Part shown: in pieces, positions 25,651 through 33,105 of the stretch
Layout: every line of letters begins with the position of its first letter
Numbering within the stretch: the stretch's first letter is position 1
Source: Mesorhizobium erdmanii USDA 3471
GTDB lineage: Bacteria > Pseudomonadota > Alphaproteobacteria > Rhizobiales > Rhizobiaceae
Direction of reading: 5' to 3'
Length of the DNA: 44,257 nucleotides
NCBI RefSeq assembly: GCF_000472705.1
Contig: NZ_KI421454.1
Coordinates: 102,966 to 147,222, forward strand
Notes under the pieces: model-generated
What the model saw: only the letters and a program-made list of their open reading frames with translations
Database searches by the model: none
Told to the model about the DNA's origin: nothing
Translations under genes and position numbers: made by a program

Positions 25651-26792
25651 TCCACGAGCTCCACGATCTGGGCGGGAGGAGCGGCTGTGAAGACTTGATC
25701 TTGATATGAGGGATTCCCGCCTGGGAATTGCGCGGAGGTCGTGTAGCGCGTGAGATCGGGGTCGACACGAAATCTCCACGCCAACTCAGCGTCGTTCTTG
25801 GTAAAAATCCGCCCGTTTCCATCATTCGCCGTGACAGACACCGCGGCAAGCATGTGGCTTTCGACCGCCGTCCGTACGACGACGGGAATCTGGGGATGTG
25901 GTACCCTCAGCAACTTAACATCCCTGTTGAATTGCGTAAGAGATTCTGTTTGCAGATCGGTATTGTTGAAGGCGGCATTTGCGATACGACCTAGCGTAAA
26001 TAGGATCTGCTGTCCGGTCACGACCCAGCCGTCGGGATTGGTGAATTCGACGCTTGCTCCGCTTAAGCCTTCGATCAAGGCCTGCGTGAAGAAAGGCGGA
26101 GCTCCATCAGTTGGAGCCCATGCGCTGGTGCCGAGTCTGGATCCGGCGAGCGAAACCGAGCTTGTCCTGCGTTTAGTAAGCGCGGTAATATCGGGGGTGA
26201 TCAGAGCTGGGCTTTGCGCTCCATTGATCTGCTGAAATATCGCTGGAATGACTTCCTGGCAGGCGTCCAGAAAGACCCAACAACCATCGGCTTGCAAAGT
26301 TGGCAGCGCCGACGCCAGCTGCGTAATGTTAATAGATTGCGCCCATGGCCTGTGATTGATGGATCGGATATCTTCCAATACAGCAACGGCCGTTGTATCG
26401 CTGTCGGTCACGCCGTGTGACGCCATATAAAAAAACATATGATCGCCTGGGCGGCATCGTCCAATCCAGTGATCCCCGGCAGTGTGATAATTGGCTTCGT
26501 TGGCTGGCTGAACGACATCGTCGACCCGGGGATCGTGATCTACGATCCCGAGGCTGAGCGTGTCCTGGCCGGCGACTTGGGCCGGATCGGACAACAACAC
26601 CTCAATCGAACCGAGCGGGGCGACCAAGCTGTCGGCCCGATCAAGGAGGAAGCGGACGATAGCGCGTGCACCAGCGGTCGTCGCCACCCTGTCGGCGGAC
26701 CCGTTGGCGCTGAGGCTCGGAAAGCGGCCACACCCGATGATGAATGCGTGGGTCTGAGGCGCGTTGCCTGGCCGAAGGTAGATTGTGGTCAC
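25647..26792 (-). CDS. Caspase-like (C14) cysteine protease
   Basis: A 381-aa protein with a caspase-hemoglobinase core at residues ~10-240. The predicted dyad is His126 in FFYMASHGVTD and Cys178 in CWVFLDACQEV, each at the end of a hydrophobic strand as in metacaspases and bacterial C14 proteins. The N-terminal strand HAFIIGCGRF is also typical. The C-terminal ~130 residues (TQFNRDVKLLRVPHPQIPVV onward) are an unassigned domain. It is coupled by ATGA overlaps to the hydrolase before it and the 443-aa protein after it. Bacterial caspase-like proteins are known effectors in conflict and cell-suicide systems; that role is inferred. Confidence 0.85.
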   Translation of the reverse strand: MTTIYLRPGNAPQTHAFIIGCGRFPSLSANGSADRVATTAGARAIVRFLLDRADSLVAPLGSIEVLLSDPAQVAGQDTLSLGIVDHDPRVDDVVQPANEANYHTAGDHWIGRCRPGDHMFFYMASHGVTDSDTTAVAVLEDIRSINHRPWAQSINITQLASALPTLQADGCWVFLDACQEVIPAIFQQINGAQSPALITPDITALTKRRTSSVSLAGSRLGTSAWAPTDGAPPFFTQALIEGLSGASVEFTNPDGWVVTGQQILFTLGRIANAAFNNTDLQTESLTQFNRDVKLLRVPHPQIPVVVRTAVESHMLAAVSVTANDGNGRIFTKNDAELAWRFRVDPDLTRYTTSAQFPGGNPSYQDQVFTAAPPAQIVELVE

Positions 26793-27922
26793 GGCGCAAG
26801 CCCTATATTTTTTAGACGAGCGTTCAGCCGGGTGTAAAACATCGTACTGGAAAAATATGCGCCATGAGCGTCCAGCACGCCTGCGATCGTATCGACGGAG
26901 AAATCCTCGCTGCCTTCAAAAATCGGGGATGTGACGAAAGAAAGCACGTCCATCTTGTCAAATGCATTCCACCAGTTCTTGACCGCCTCTGGCCGCGGCA
27001 CCGGTTTGGTTTGTCCCGAGAATTCGGAGGTGCTCGCGTCATAGAGTTTCATTTCTTCGAACAGCGCAACCTGTGAGCCCACGGTCAGAAGGAGATTGAT
27101 CTCTAGTTTCGTACCAATAGCCGCAGAAAGGCTCTCGACAGTTTCGCTCCTCGAGAGCAGGTCATAAAGGATTACGCCGCCCATGCTGTGGCCGATCAAC
27201 ACAAATGGTTCGGCGGGCCTTCTCTGTTTGACCGCGGCAATGATCGCCTCGGAAATTGTTTCTCGGATCTGAGTGCGAGCGTCGTTTGCTCGAAGGTACC
27301 TAAAAACATCACCTATAAAGATCGCGAGACCCGGCGTGATCTTTTCCCGGCCCGCCCGTGCGAACGGGCTGTTGACGAGATTGGAGGCTCCGCTCTTTAT
27401 TTTATCGGCTGCGGCTTTCACCTTATCTAGGAATCCTAGCCCTTGAATGGCAGCCCCAGCCTCGGCCTCTTTGCGAAGCCGATCACAAAACTGTGCGTCA
27501 TCAGTCACGGTCGCCAACCATGCGGGCTTTGGTTGGGCTGCAGCATATCTGGCTGCTCCCATCCAGAAGAGTTCCTGATCCTGAGCGAGCGCCTCGTTTG
27601 CGTCCGAGAGTGCCGAGACAGAAAGTGCACCGACCACCGCGGCAAAATCGATCCGGGCAGCCACCAGGATTTCAGAACCATCGCCTTGGGCCAAGGCGGC
27701 GCCAATGCCTAGTGCCTGGTACTCGGCATCGAACTTCGGAACCGACGCCAACTTCCACTGAGGGTCAGCACCAAACTCGCCCCAATAAGGATTGCGGATC
27801 GTGAAATCCGCTGACGAAAACGCGAGTTCCTTAAAACGGCGATCACGAATCGCCACGTTTACGTCAAAACCGGCATCTGATTTTCTGTTGGCAACGCCGT
27901 GAACAAAAACGACCTGCACCAT
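26789..27922 (-). CDS. Alpha/beta hydrolase (lipase/esterase-like)
   Basis: A 377-aa protein. The first strand VVFVHGV (4-10) and nucleophile elbow GHSMGG (244-249, Ser246), followed by VILYDLL, identify an alpha/beta hydrolase. The ~110-240 insert is helical and may be a lid or sensor region. A late Asp/His (VLDAHGAYFSS) could complete the triad. The ATG at 27922 is chosen because AGGGGGT lies ~7 nt upstream; the upstream GTG is less likely. It is the first gene of the cassette; its stop overlaps the caspase start (ATGA). The substrate may be lipid or ester; nothing in the sequence decides. Confidence 0.82.
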   Translation of the reverse strand: MVQVVFVHGVANRKSDAGFDVNVAIRDRRFKELAFSSADFTIRNPYWGEFGADPQWKLASVPKFDAEYQALGIGAALAQGDGSEILVAARIDFAAVVGALSVSALSDANEALAQDQELFWMGAARYAAAQPKPAWLATVTDDAQFCDRLRKEAEAGAAIQGLGFLDKVKAAADKIKSGASNLVNSPFARAGREKITPGLAIFIGDVFRYLRANDARTQIRETISEAIIAAVKQRRPAEPFVLIGHSMGGVILYDLLSRSETVESLSAAIGTKLEINLLLTVGSQVALFEEMKLYDASTSEFSGQTKPVPRPEAVKNWWNAFDKMDVLSFVTSPIFEGSEDFSVDTIAGVLDAHGAYFSSTMFYTRLNARLKNIGLAP

Positions 27923-27960
27923 TCCCGTACCCCCTAATATTTGCACTTAATCTTGAATGC

Positions 27961-27980
27961 CTGTGGCTAGCAAGCCACAG
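27961..27980. promoter_or_regulatory. Perfect inverted repeat between divergent units
   Basis: CTGTGGCT-AGCA-AGCCACAG, an 8-bp perfect dyad in the 133-bp gap between the hydrolase (leftward) and MazG-like (rightward) starts. It could be an operator shared by the two units or an RNA hairpin in a leader. Confidence 0.4.
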
Positions 27981-28055
27981 CGCCTACATGTTCAAAGTCT
28001 CCGATTCCTATTTCTCGAATAGTCTGTCACCCTCGTTCATAGGGAGGATTCGGGG

Positions 28056-29204
28056 ATGGACGCTTCTACGATTACGCTGAATGATTACCAGACCGCTGCG
28101 AAGACGACAGACAAAACGCACGGCAAGGCGACCGGTTTGGGGTTGCCCATCCTTGGATTGTTCGGAGAAACCGGTAGCCTCTTGAGCGAGGTGAAGAAAA
28201 AGCAGCGAGACGCTAACGCATACGACTCGTATGAACGCGGTGTGCTCGAGGAGTTCGGGGATGCGCTTTGGTATCTGGCGATCATCGCGGCGCAAGCGGA
28301 TATTTCGCTCGAAGAGCTGGCAGCGGACTTCCGCCATTCGCCCGATGGGCCGCTTACCTTCCTGCAGCTACAGCCGCAGCCTAGCCTTCGACTCCCATTT
28401 CCAACCCCCGAGGTGTCACGAACCCTTCTGAAGCTCGCGAACGCCGTGGGAAATCTAGCCAACGAGCACGGCGAAGCTGTTTCCAAAACGGACAGACCGT
28501 TACTTCTCAGCAAGTTGTCGGTCATTTTCCGAAATCTTATTGATGCCGCCACCGAAGCTGGCGTGACATTGGGCGATGCCGCCGTTCGCAATATCCTGAA
28601 GGCACGAGACAAATGGCCGCTCGAACGGATGCCGCCAGCTTTGTTCGACATCGACTTCCTCCCGGAGGAGCAGTTGCCGCGCCATCTGGAGATTGAGATC
28701 TTCGAGCGGCTGAGCGGCGAGAAAGCGTATGTGTACCAGCGGTGCAACGGCGTTAATATTGGTGACCGGCTTACCGACAATAACATCGTCGAAGATTTCT
28801 ATCGTTTTCATGATGCGTTCCACTATGCTTACGCAGCCGTCTTGGGGTGGTCGCCGGTGACACGGGCGCTTCTGAAGGTGAAACGGAAAAGCAAAACCAA
28901 AGTGGACGACGGCGAGGATGGCCTACGAGCGATCATCGTTGAGGAAGGCGTAGCAGCCTACGTTTTTTCGCGTGCGAAGGAGCACGGCTTCTTTGAAAGC
29001 CGAGATGAGGTCGATCTAAACTTGCTGAAGACGGTCAAGGGATTTGTTCATGGTTTCGAGTCTGAAACTTGCCCTCTGTGGCTTTGGGAACAGGCCATCC
29101 TGACGGGCAATTCAACCTACCGTTATCTCAAAGAACATCGTCGTGGACGGTTGGTTCTCGATCTAGACAAACGGAGCATGACCGTGCAGGAGCTTGCGCC
29201 ATGA
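28056..29204 (+). CDS. MazG-like nucleotide pyrophosphohydrolase with C-terminal extension
   Basis: A 382-aa protein. Residues ~8-85 are a MazG-type helical domain: Glu38 in GLFGETGSLLSEVKKK, then Glu66 and Asp69 in LEEFGDALWYL, the metal ligands. The second Glu of the first ExxE is Ser41, so activity should be checked. MazG enzymes cleave (d)NTPs to NMP and PPi. The C-terminal ~200 residues (NIVEDFYRFHDAFHYAYAAVLGWSPVTRALLKVKRKS and IIVEEGVAAYVF) are a helical extension with His/Glu/Asp residues of unknown role. AGGGAGG lies upstream of the ATG. It overlaps the glycosylase gene as ATGA. A role in controlling the dNTP pool during infection is inferred. Confidence 0.82.
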   Translation: MDASTITLNDYQTAAKTTDKTHGKATGLGLPILGLFGETGSLLSEVKKKQRDANAYDSYERGVLEEFGDALWYLAIIAAQADISLEELAADFRHSPDGPLTFLQLQPQPSLRLPFPTPEVSRTLLKLANAVGNLANEHGEAVSKTDRPLLLSKLSVIFRNLIDAATEAGVTLGDAAVRNILKARDKWPLERMPPALFDIDFLPEEQLPRHLEIEIFERLSGEKAYVYQRCNGVNIGDRLTDNNIVEDFYRFHDAFHYAYAAVLGWSPVTRALLKVKRKSKTKVDDGEDGLRAIIVEEGVAAYVFSRAKEHGFFESRDEVDLNLLKTVKGFVHGFESETCPLWLWEQAILTGNSTYRYLKEHRRGRLVLDLDKRSMTVQELAP

Positions 29205-29869
29205 AAGCTGCAGCCTTTGTCGAAGAACTTGCCTCGTACAGGTTTGAAAACGCGTTCAATCCATATGTTGACGCGTGCCCAGATTTCGATACCGACGAAG
29301 CACCGGCGATCCGGCGCAGGAACCTCGAAGCGGTTCTGGATGCCGCATTAGCGCGGGGTGTTCATTCATTCTGGATCGCCCGCGATCTTGGCTATCGAGG
29401 CGGTCGTCGCACCGGACTCGCGCTAACTGATGAATTGCATCTCGATTGGCACGCAGATTTGCTCGGGACAGCGCCATTGCACAGAGCGACAAAAGGACCT
29501 CCAATTGCCGAGAGAACGGCTACGGTCATCTGGCAAATGCTGAGATCGATCGAGCAGCCCATTTTTTTATGGAACGTCTTTCCTTTCCATCCTCATGCAG
29601 CAGGAGATCCGATGACCAACCGCTGCCATACAAAAAGCGAGAGGCTTGCCTGCAAGCCCCTGCTTGAAAGTCTGATCGCCGCCCTCCGACCAAAACATCT
29701 CGTTGCAATCGGCCGCGATGCGCAGTCCGCCCTCGCCGATCTTGATCTGGCCGCAACAGCGGTACGGCATCCAAGTTACGGCGGACAAAATGAATTCATA
29801 GGTGCACTGGAGACGTTTTACAGCGTTCGGGGTAGAGCGGTCCCGCAGACACAACTGCATCTTCTCTGA
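29201..29869 (+). CDS. Uracil-DNA glycosylase superfamily protein
   Basis: A 222-aa protein. Visible superfamily signatures are RDLGYRGGRRTG (61-72, water-activating loop), WNVFPFHPH (124-132), AIGRDAQ (169-175) and the DNA-intercalation loop RHPSYGG (189-195). It would excise uracil or a modified pyrimidine from DNA. ATG at 29201 overlaps the MazG stop, with GGAG 9 nt upstream. Its TGA stop abuts the stop of the convergent thymidylate-synthase-like gene with no spacer. Together with the neighbouring nucleotide enzymes it suggests recognition of uracil-type DNA, or repair of damage the system makes itself. Confidence 0.82.
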   Translation: MKAAAFVEELASYRFENAFNPYVDACPDFDTDEAPAIRRRNLEAVLDAALARGVHSFWIARDLGYRGGRRTGLALTDELHLDWHADLLGTAPLHRATKGPPIAERTATVIWQMLRSIEQPIFLWNVFPFHPHAAGDPMTNRCHTKSERLACKPLLESLIAALRPKHLVAIGRDAQSALADLDLAATAVRHPSYGGQNEFIGALETFYSVRGRAVPQTQLHLL

Positions 29870-30646
29870 TCAGGCCGCTTCTCTCAGGCTTCCCGTCGCT
29901 CGAGCCTCATCAAGGAGGTCACTCAGGCTTTCCCTGTCCGACGGGCAGTCGACCACGGCATGGGTCGAAACGATCGTCAGGCTTCCCACGTCGACTTTCA
30001 CCTCGTCTGCAACGAATTTCATCAAACGGCCGAGGCCGATGAGATTTCCCAGAAGCCGTTCGATGTAGTAGTGATTGCGGTACATCGCCGTCAGCAGAAG
30101 CTTGCGTTCAGGCCCATCCGTAAGCTTGAAGCTTAGGAAGCTCAGGCACTGTCTGTTCATCAGAGGACCGGCGTCACGGATGGGATCGTAGATAGTGATC
30201 TCGTAGACATTACGGAAACACCTGCCGGATGCAACTTGCTCGCGCATTTTCGTCACCATTTCGTCCAAGGGATTGAGGTATTTTCCCTTTTTCTGCAGCG
30301 GAAAGGTGATCATACGATCGAAGTATCGTCCCCAATCGCCCTTTTTGATGCGCGGAAGAACCTTGGTTCGATAAACGTCATAGAAGGCGGGAGCCTTATG
30401 TCTCAAGAATAGAGAGCGCGGAAAGATGGTGTTGGCGACGGTCTCTACAGGATACCTCTCGTATTCCCGGAGGTACTCATCGACAAGGGAGATAACCTCT
30501 AGGTCGGCGTCGCTCATGACCGTCGGGTTGGCGACGTCCACGATGACGTTTTGTGCATCGTGGCTGCCACTGGCCGAATTGACGGCAGTGACGGCCGCGA
30601 GCCAAGCAGACGCGCAGCTAGGCTGCGTTTTGATGGGCAGATACAC
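29870..30646 (-). CDS. Thymidylate-synthase-like protein
   Basis: A 258-aa protein. Residues ~140-232 follow the thymidylate synthase core. Cys167 (NRQCLSFLSFKL) sits at the nucleophile position, Arg190 (YRN) starts the phosphate-binding strand, Asn201 (LLGNLIGL) is at the dUMP-Asn position and His229 (STHAVV) at the HxY position, whose Tyr is replaced. The N-terminal ~110 residues diverge. It could methylate or hydroxymethylate dUMP/dCMP, or only bind nucleotide. ATG at 30646 overlaps the papain-like gene by 29 bp. The assignment is by eye; structural comparison would settle it. Confidence 0.6.
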   Translation of the reverse strand: MYLPIKTQPSCASAWLAAVTAVNSASGSHDAQNVIVDVANPTVMSDADLEVISLVDEYLREYERYPVETVANTIFPRSLFLRHKAPAFYDVYRTKVLPRIKKGDWGRYFDRMITFPLQKKGKYLNPLDEMVTKMREQVASGRCFRNVYEITIYDPIRDAGPLMNRQCLSFLSFKLTDGPERKLLLTAMYRNHYYIERLLGNLIGLGRLMKFVADEVKVDVGSLTIVSTHAVVDCPSDRESLSDLLDEARATGSLREAA

Positions 30647-31295
30647 CGACTTCCTCCTTCAGCACCGCGATCCGGCGCAATCTCTGTGAAACGTAATCCT
30701 CGGTAACCCAAGCATGGCCATTCAGACCCCAGAACGCTCCCCAGGAGTTGCGCACGAGCAGACCCCGCCGCCCTCCAACGATCCCAGCGCCTACCGCGAT
30801 AACAGCATGACGGGTGACGTCTTTCTCGCCAGGATAGCCTGCGACAATTCCTTGGCCGCCAGGGTTGTAAAACGCCTCGCCGATGTACAACACTACTACG
30901 GTCGGAGATCCTCCCAGCAAATTCGCAAGGATCTCGTCAAAAGACCCCGGCCCGCGCTCGAAGTTTCGAAAATACTTAGTTTCGACGACCGGCGGCCCCC
31001 AATGGCTCAGGTCCGCAGGTAAGTCTGCAAGATAGGGCCAGCTTGTCTCGGGAGGCTGTCCGTCGTCGCGGATCGCTTCAAGGATGTGCAATAGGAGCGC
31101 ACCTTGGTTCGGCAGCAGGCCTGCACGCCTTTGCGCGTGGTAAAAAACAAACTCGGCCGAAAGTGGATCCCATCCGTCGCGAACCGCCGCATGGCAATCG
31201 CTCACAGCAAAAGCCAAGCATGTTGGGCGCACGCCCTGATCACGCACTTCTCCAAACATGCTGCGCAGGTCATGGGTGAGCGACGGCCTCGACAT
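30618..31295 (-). CDS. Papain-like (C1) cysteine peptidase
   Basis: A 225-aa compact C1 peptidase without signal peptide or pro-domain, so cytoplasmic. Catalytic set visible: Gln20 (oxyanion) and Cys26 in RDQGVRPTCLAFA, His163 in TRHAVIAVGAG and Asn183 in LLVRNSWGAFWG. The ATG at 31295 overlaps the stop of the preceding ImmA-chagasin gene by one base (TAATG). Having the candidate inhibitor encoded immediately before it implies that the unrestrained protease is harmful. It could be a toxin, or activate another protein of the locus by cleavage. Confidence 0.87.
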   Translation of the reverse strand: MSRPSLTHDLRSMFGEVRDQGVRPTCLAFAVSDCHAAVRDGWDPLSAEFVFYHAQRRAGLLPNQGALLLHILEAIRDDGQPPETSWPYLADLPADLSHWGPPVVETKYFRNFERGPGSFDEILANLLGGSPTVVVLYIGEAFYNPGGQGIVAGYPGEKDVTRHAVIAVGAGIVGGRRGLLVRNSWGAFWGLNGHAWVTEDYVSQRLRRIAVLKEEVGVSAHQNAA

Positions 31296-32314
31296 TACGC
31301 GGCCTCCAGTCGGAAACGACGTTCCGCACGTGACCAGCCCGCGACTTCGGGGCCATTAAGATCTACCTCGAGCGTATAGTCATTGATAACGCTGCCAGGC
31401 TGCCAAGGCCGCGCTTCCGTCATCCGGATGGTGCCTTGCTGCTGCCTTACAGATTGCGCGACGATCCTTCGAACGACAGGCCCCCCTGAGTTCTCCTCCC
31501 CGGTCACCTCCCGGATATCTTCCCTGACCGCGAATGCATCCGGCGTCAGCTCATCAAAACGCCATAGATAGCCGGCGCCGGCGTTCTCCTCCAGGCGCAT
31601 CACAAAAAGATCGTCGGGGCCGCCGTGAAGAACTTCTCCTCTATCTGCCTCGCTCAGCTCCCAGACATCACCATAATATGCTGCCGGCTCCACCTCGCCG
31701 AGAATCCCCTTTTTAATCTTCTTCGGCTCTATGTCGGCAAGGCGTTTTGCATCTGAACGGCTGATCAAATTATAGCGGGCAAGCGTCCAGCAGGTAGCGG
31801 AGTAGCTCGTGCCGGCCCGCAGCGACAGCTGATAGACGATTCGAGGATGGGGAAGATCAGGCTTAGTCCAGCCGTGTCGCTTACAATGAAAGAGTGCCAG
31901 CCATTGAGGCAGGAGAAATGACGCGGCGAACGCATCCGCCTCTACCTCTTGAAGATTTGTATTCCTTGAAGCCGCAAAGGGGCTGCGGCGCAGGATCGAA
32001 TCGTCATCAAGGCTTGGCATGTGCTTGAGATAAAAATGTCCGAGCTCGTGGGCCGCAGTGAACCGTTGCACGCTGAGCGGACGCTTGGTGGTAACAAGCA
32101 CCCCGGGAACCGGCTCGCTCATGAATGCTCCGAGCAGACCTTCCAAGGGGCGAAAGATTAGCGGCAGGTTGAGATGTGCCATGACGCCAAAAACGTCGAT
32201 CTGGCCATTCAGAGCACCGTTGGCGCGTTCGATCCTGTCTCGAATCGCCAGATCGTTCTGTAGCCGACCGGCGGCGGCCATCGCTTTTCGAATGCCGTTT
32301 TCGATCGCCGTCAT
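31295..32314 (-). CDS. ImmA/IrrE metallopeptidase fused to a chagasin-like cysteine-protease inhibitor
   Basis: A 339-aa, two-domain protein. Residues ~30-190 are an ImmA/IrrE zinc peptidase (HELGH at 89-93, EVEADAFAASFLLP at ~123-136 supplying the third ligand). ImmA/IrrE enzymes cleave partner XRE repressors. Residues ~225-337 resemble chagasin (inhibitor family I42): DDLFVMRLEENAGAGYLW (234-251), a Gly-rich loop at ~277, and MTEARPWQP (298-306), the three loops that wedge into papain-like active sites. The gene is 1 nt after the XRE gene and overlaps the papain-like gene. Inhibition of the neighbour in trans is the obvious inference. Confidence 0.82.
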   Translation of the reverse strand: MTAIENGIRKAMAAAGRLQNDLAIRDRIERANGALNGQIDVFGVMAHLNLPLIFRPLEGLLGAFMSEPVPGVLVTTKRPLSVQRFTAAHELGHFYLKHMPSLDDDSILRRSPFAASRNTNLQEVEADAFAASFLLPQWLALFHCKRHGWTKPDLPHPRIVYQLSLRAGTSYSATCWTLARYNLISRSDAKRLADIEPKKIKKGILGEVEPAAYYGDVWELSEADRGEVLHGGPDDLFVMRLEENAGAGYLWRFDELTPDAFAVREDIREVTGEENSGGPVVRRIVAQSVRQQQGTIRMTEARPWQPGSVINDYTLEVDLNGPEVAGWSRAERRFRLEAA

Positions 32315-32315
32315 T

Positions 32316-32687
32316 CTATTCTTCCTCGATCGAAGAGCGGCTCTTCAAAAAGTCTGCGAAGCGGCTCAGTTCCTCGAGGTCGTTTGATGACAGCTTGGAT
32401 GCAGTGCGGGCCAAATGGCGCACCGGACCCGAAATGTCCGATGGGTCCGCGTCGTTCGTGAAGTAGCTTACCGGTCTCCGGTAAAGAGTGGCGAGTTTTC
32501 GAAGCTCGATGACATCGACCTTGCGTTGACCGGTTTCAATGTTGGAAAGAGCGCTCCGCGGAATACTAAGGCGGCTGGCGACTTCGTCCTGGCTAAGCCC
32601 AATATATTCCCTAGATTGACGCAATTTATCGGCGATGGCCAGGCGCTCGGCCTCGTCCGGCTTTTCGTGGTTGGCGGGGCCTTTCAT
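32316..32687 (-). CDS. XRE-family transcriptional repressor
   Basis: A 123-aa protein with an N-terminal HTH_XRE at ~20-75 (KLRQSREYIGLSQDEVASRLSIPRSALSNIETGQRKVDVIELRKLATLY) and an acidic helical C-terminus (ELSRFADFLKSRSSIEEE). It is the natural substrate candidate for the ImmA/IrrE peptidase encoded 1 nt downstream, as in the DdrO/PprI and ImmR/ImmA pairs. Its start overlaps the small gene before it (ATGA). It probably autoregulates through the palindrome at 33089-33105. Confidence 0.9.
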   Translation of the reverse strand: MKGPANHEKPDEAERLAIADKLRQSREYIGLSQDEVASRLSIPRSALSNIETGQRKVDVIELRKLATLYRRPVSYFTNDADPSDISGPVRHLARTASKLSSNDLEELSRFADFLKSRSSIEEE

Positions 32688-33049
32688 GCGACCGCCCCAT
32701 CAAAATGCTTATTCCAGAGCTTGGCCATGCGTGATGTCACATCGTCGACGGCTTCCTGGATTGATTCATATCCCCCTGGACGTACAGCCGCCTGACCCAC
32801 CTCGAACCCAACCACCTCATCCAGAACACAGAGAATTTCGACCACGGTGTGGGAATCGATATGGATCGCCTTTACGATCAGCTCTTTTTGAGATTTTGGA
32901 AGAAGAACACCTTCAAATTCCGCCAGATCCTTGACGGACTTGATGAGCTCAGCAAGTAGCGTTTCCTGGACGTGCTCGAGGGGATAGGGGGGAACTTTGA
33001 CTTTGGTGCTCGGATCGGTTGGCAAGGCGCGGTCCTCCAAGGATGTCAC
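32684..33049 (-). CDS. Small hypothetical protein, first gene of the XRE-ImmA-papain operon
   Basis: About 121 residues, mostly helical and acidic, with a central beta stretch (KAIHIDSHTVVEILCVLDEVVGFEVGQ). No family recognised. There is no ATG. I take GTG at 33049 (AGG 5 nt upstream); TTG at 33025, preceded by GGAGGA at 7 nt, is a good alternative. It is coupled to the XRE gene by an ATGA overlap. Being co-translated with regulator and protease, it may be a protease substrate or specificity partner; this is inference. Confidence 0.7.
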   Translation of the reverse strand: MTSLEDRALPTDPSTKVKVPPYPLEHVQETLLAELIKSVKDLAEFEGVLLPKSQKELIVKAIHIDSHTVVEILCVLDEVVGFEVGQAAVRPGGYESIQEAVDDVTSRMAKLWNKHFDGAVA

Positions 33050-33088
33050 CAACGCCTAACATAGTTCGTCTGTTTTTCCAACAGGCAC

Positions 33089-33105
33089 TGTCTGAAATTC
33101 GGACA
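33089..33105. promoter_or_regulatory. Near-perfect palindrome, candidate XRE operator
   Basis: TGTCTGAAATTCGGACA is a 17-bp dyad (8-bp arms, one mismatch, centre A). It lies in the 56-bp gap directly after the kinase-like gene's stop and ~40 bp before the start of the XRE operon. A second repeat, CTGTT-N5-AACAG (33070-33084), is adjacent. Size and place suit an XRE dimer site. Confidence 0.5.
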
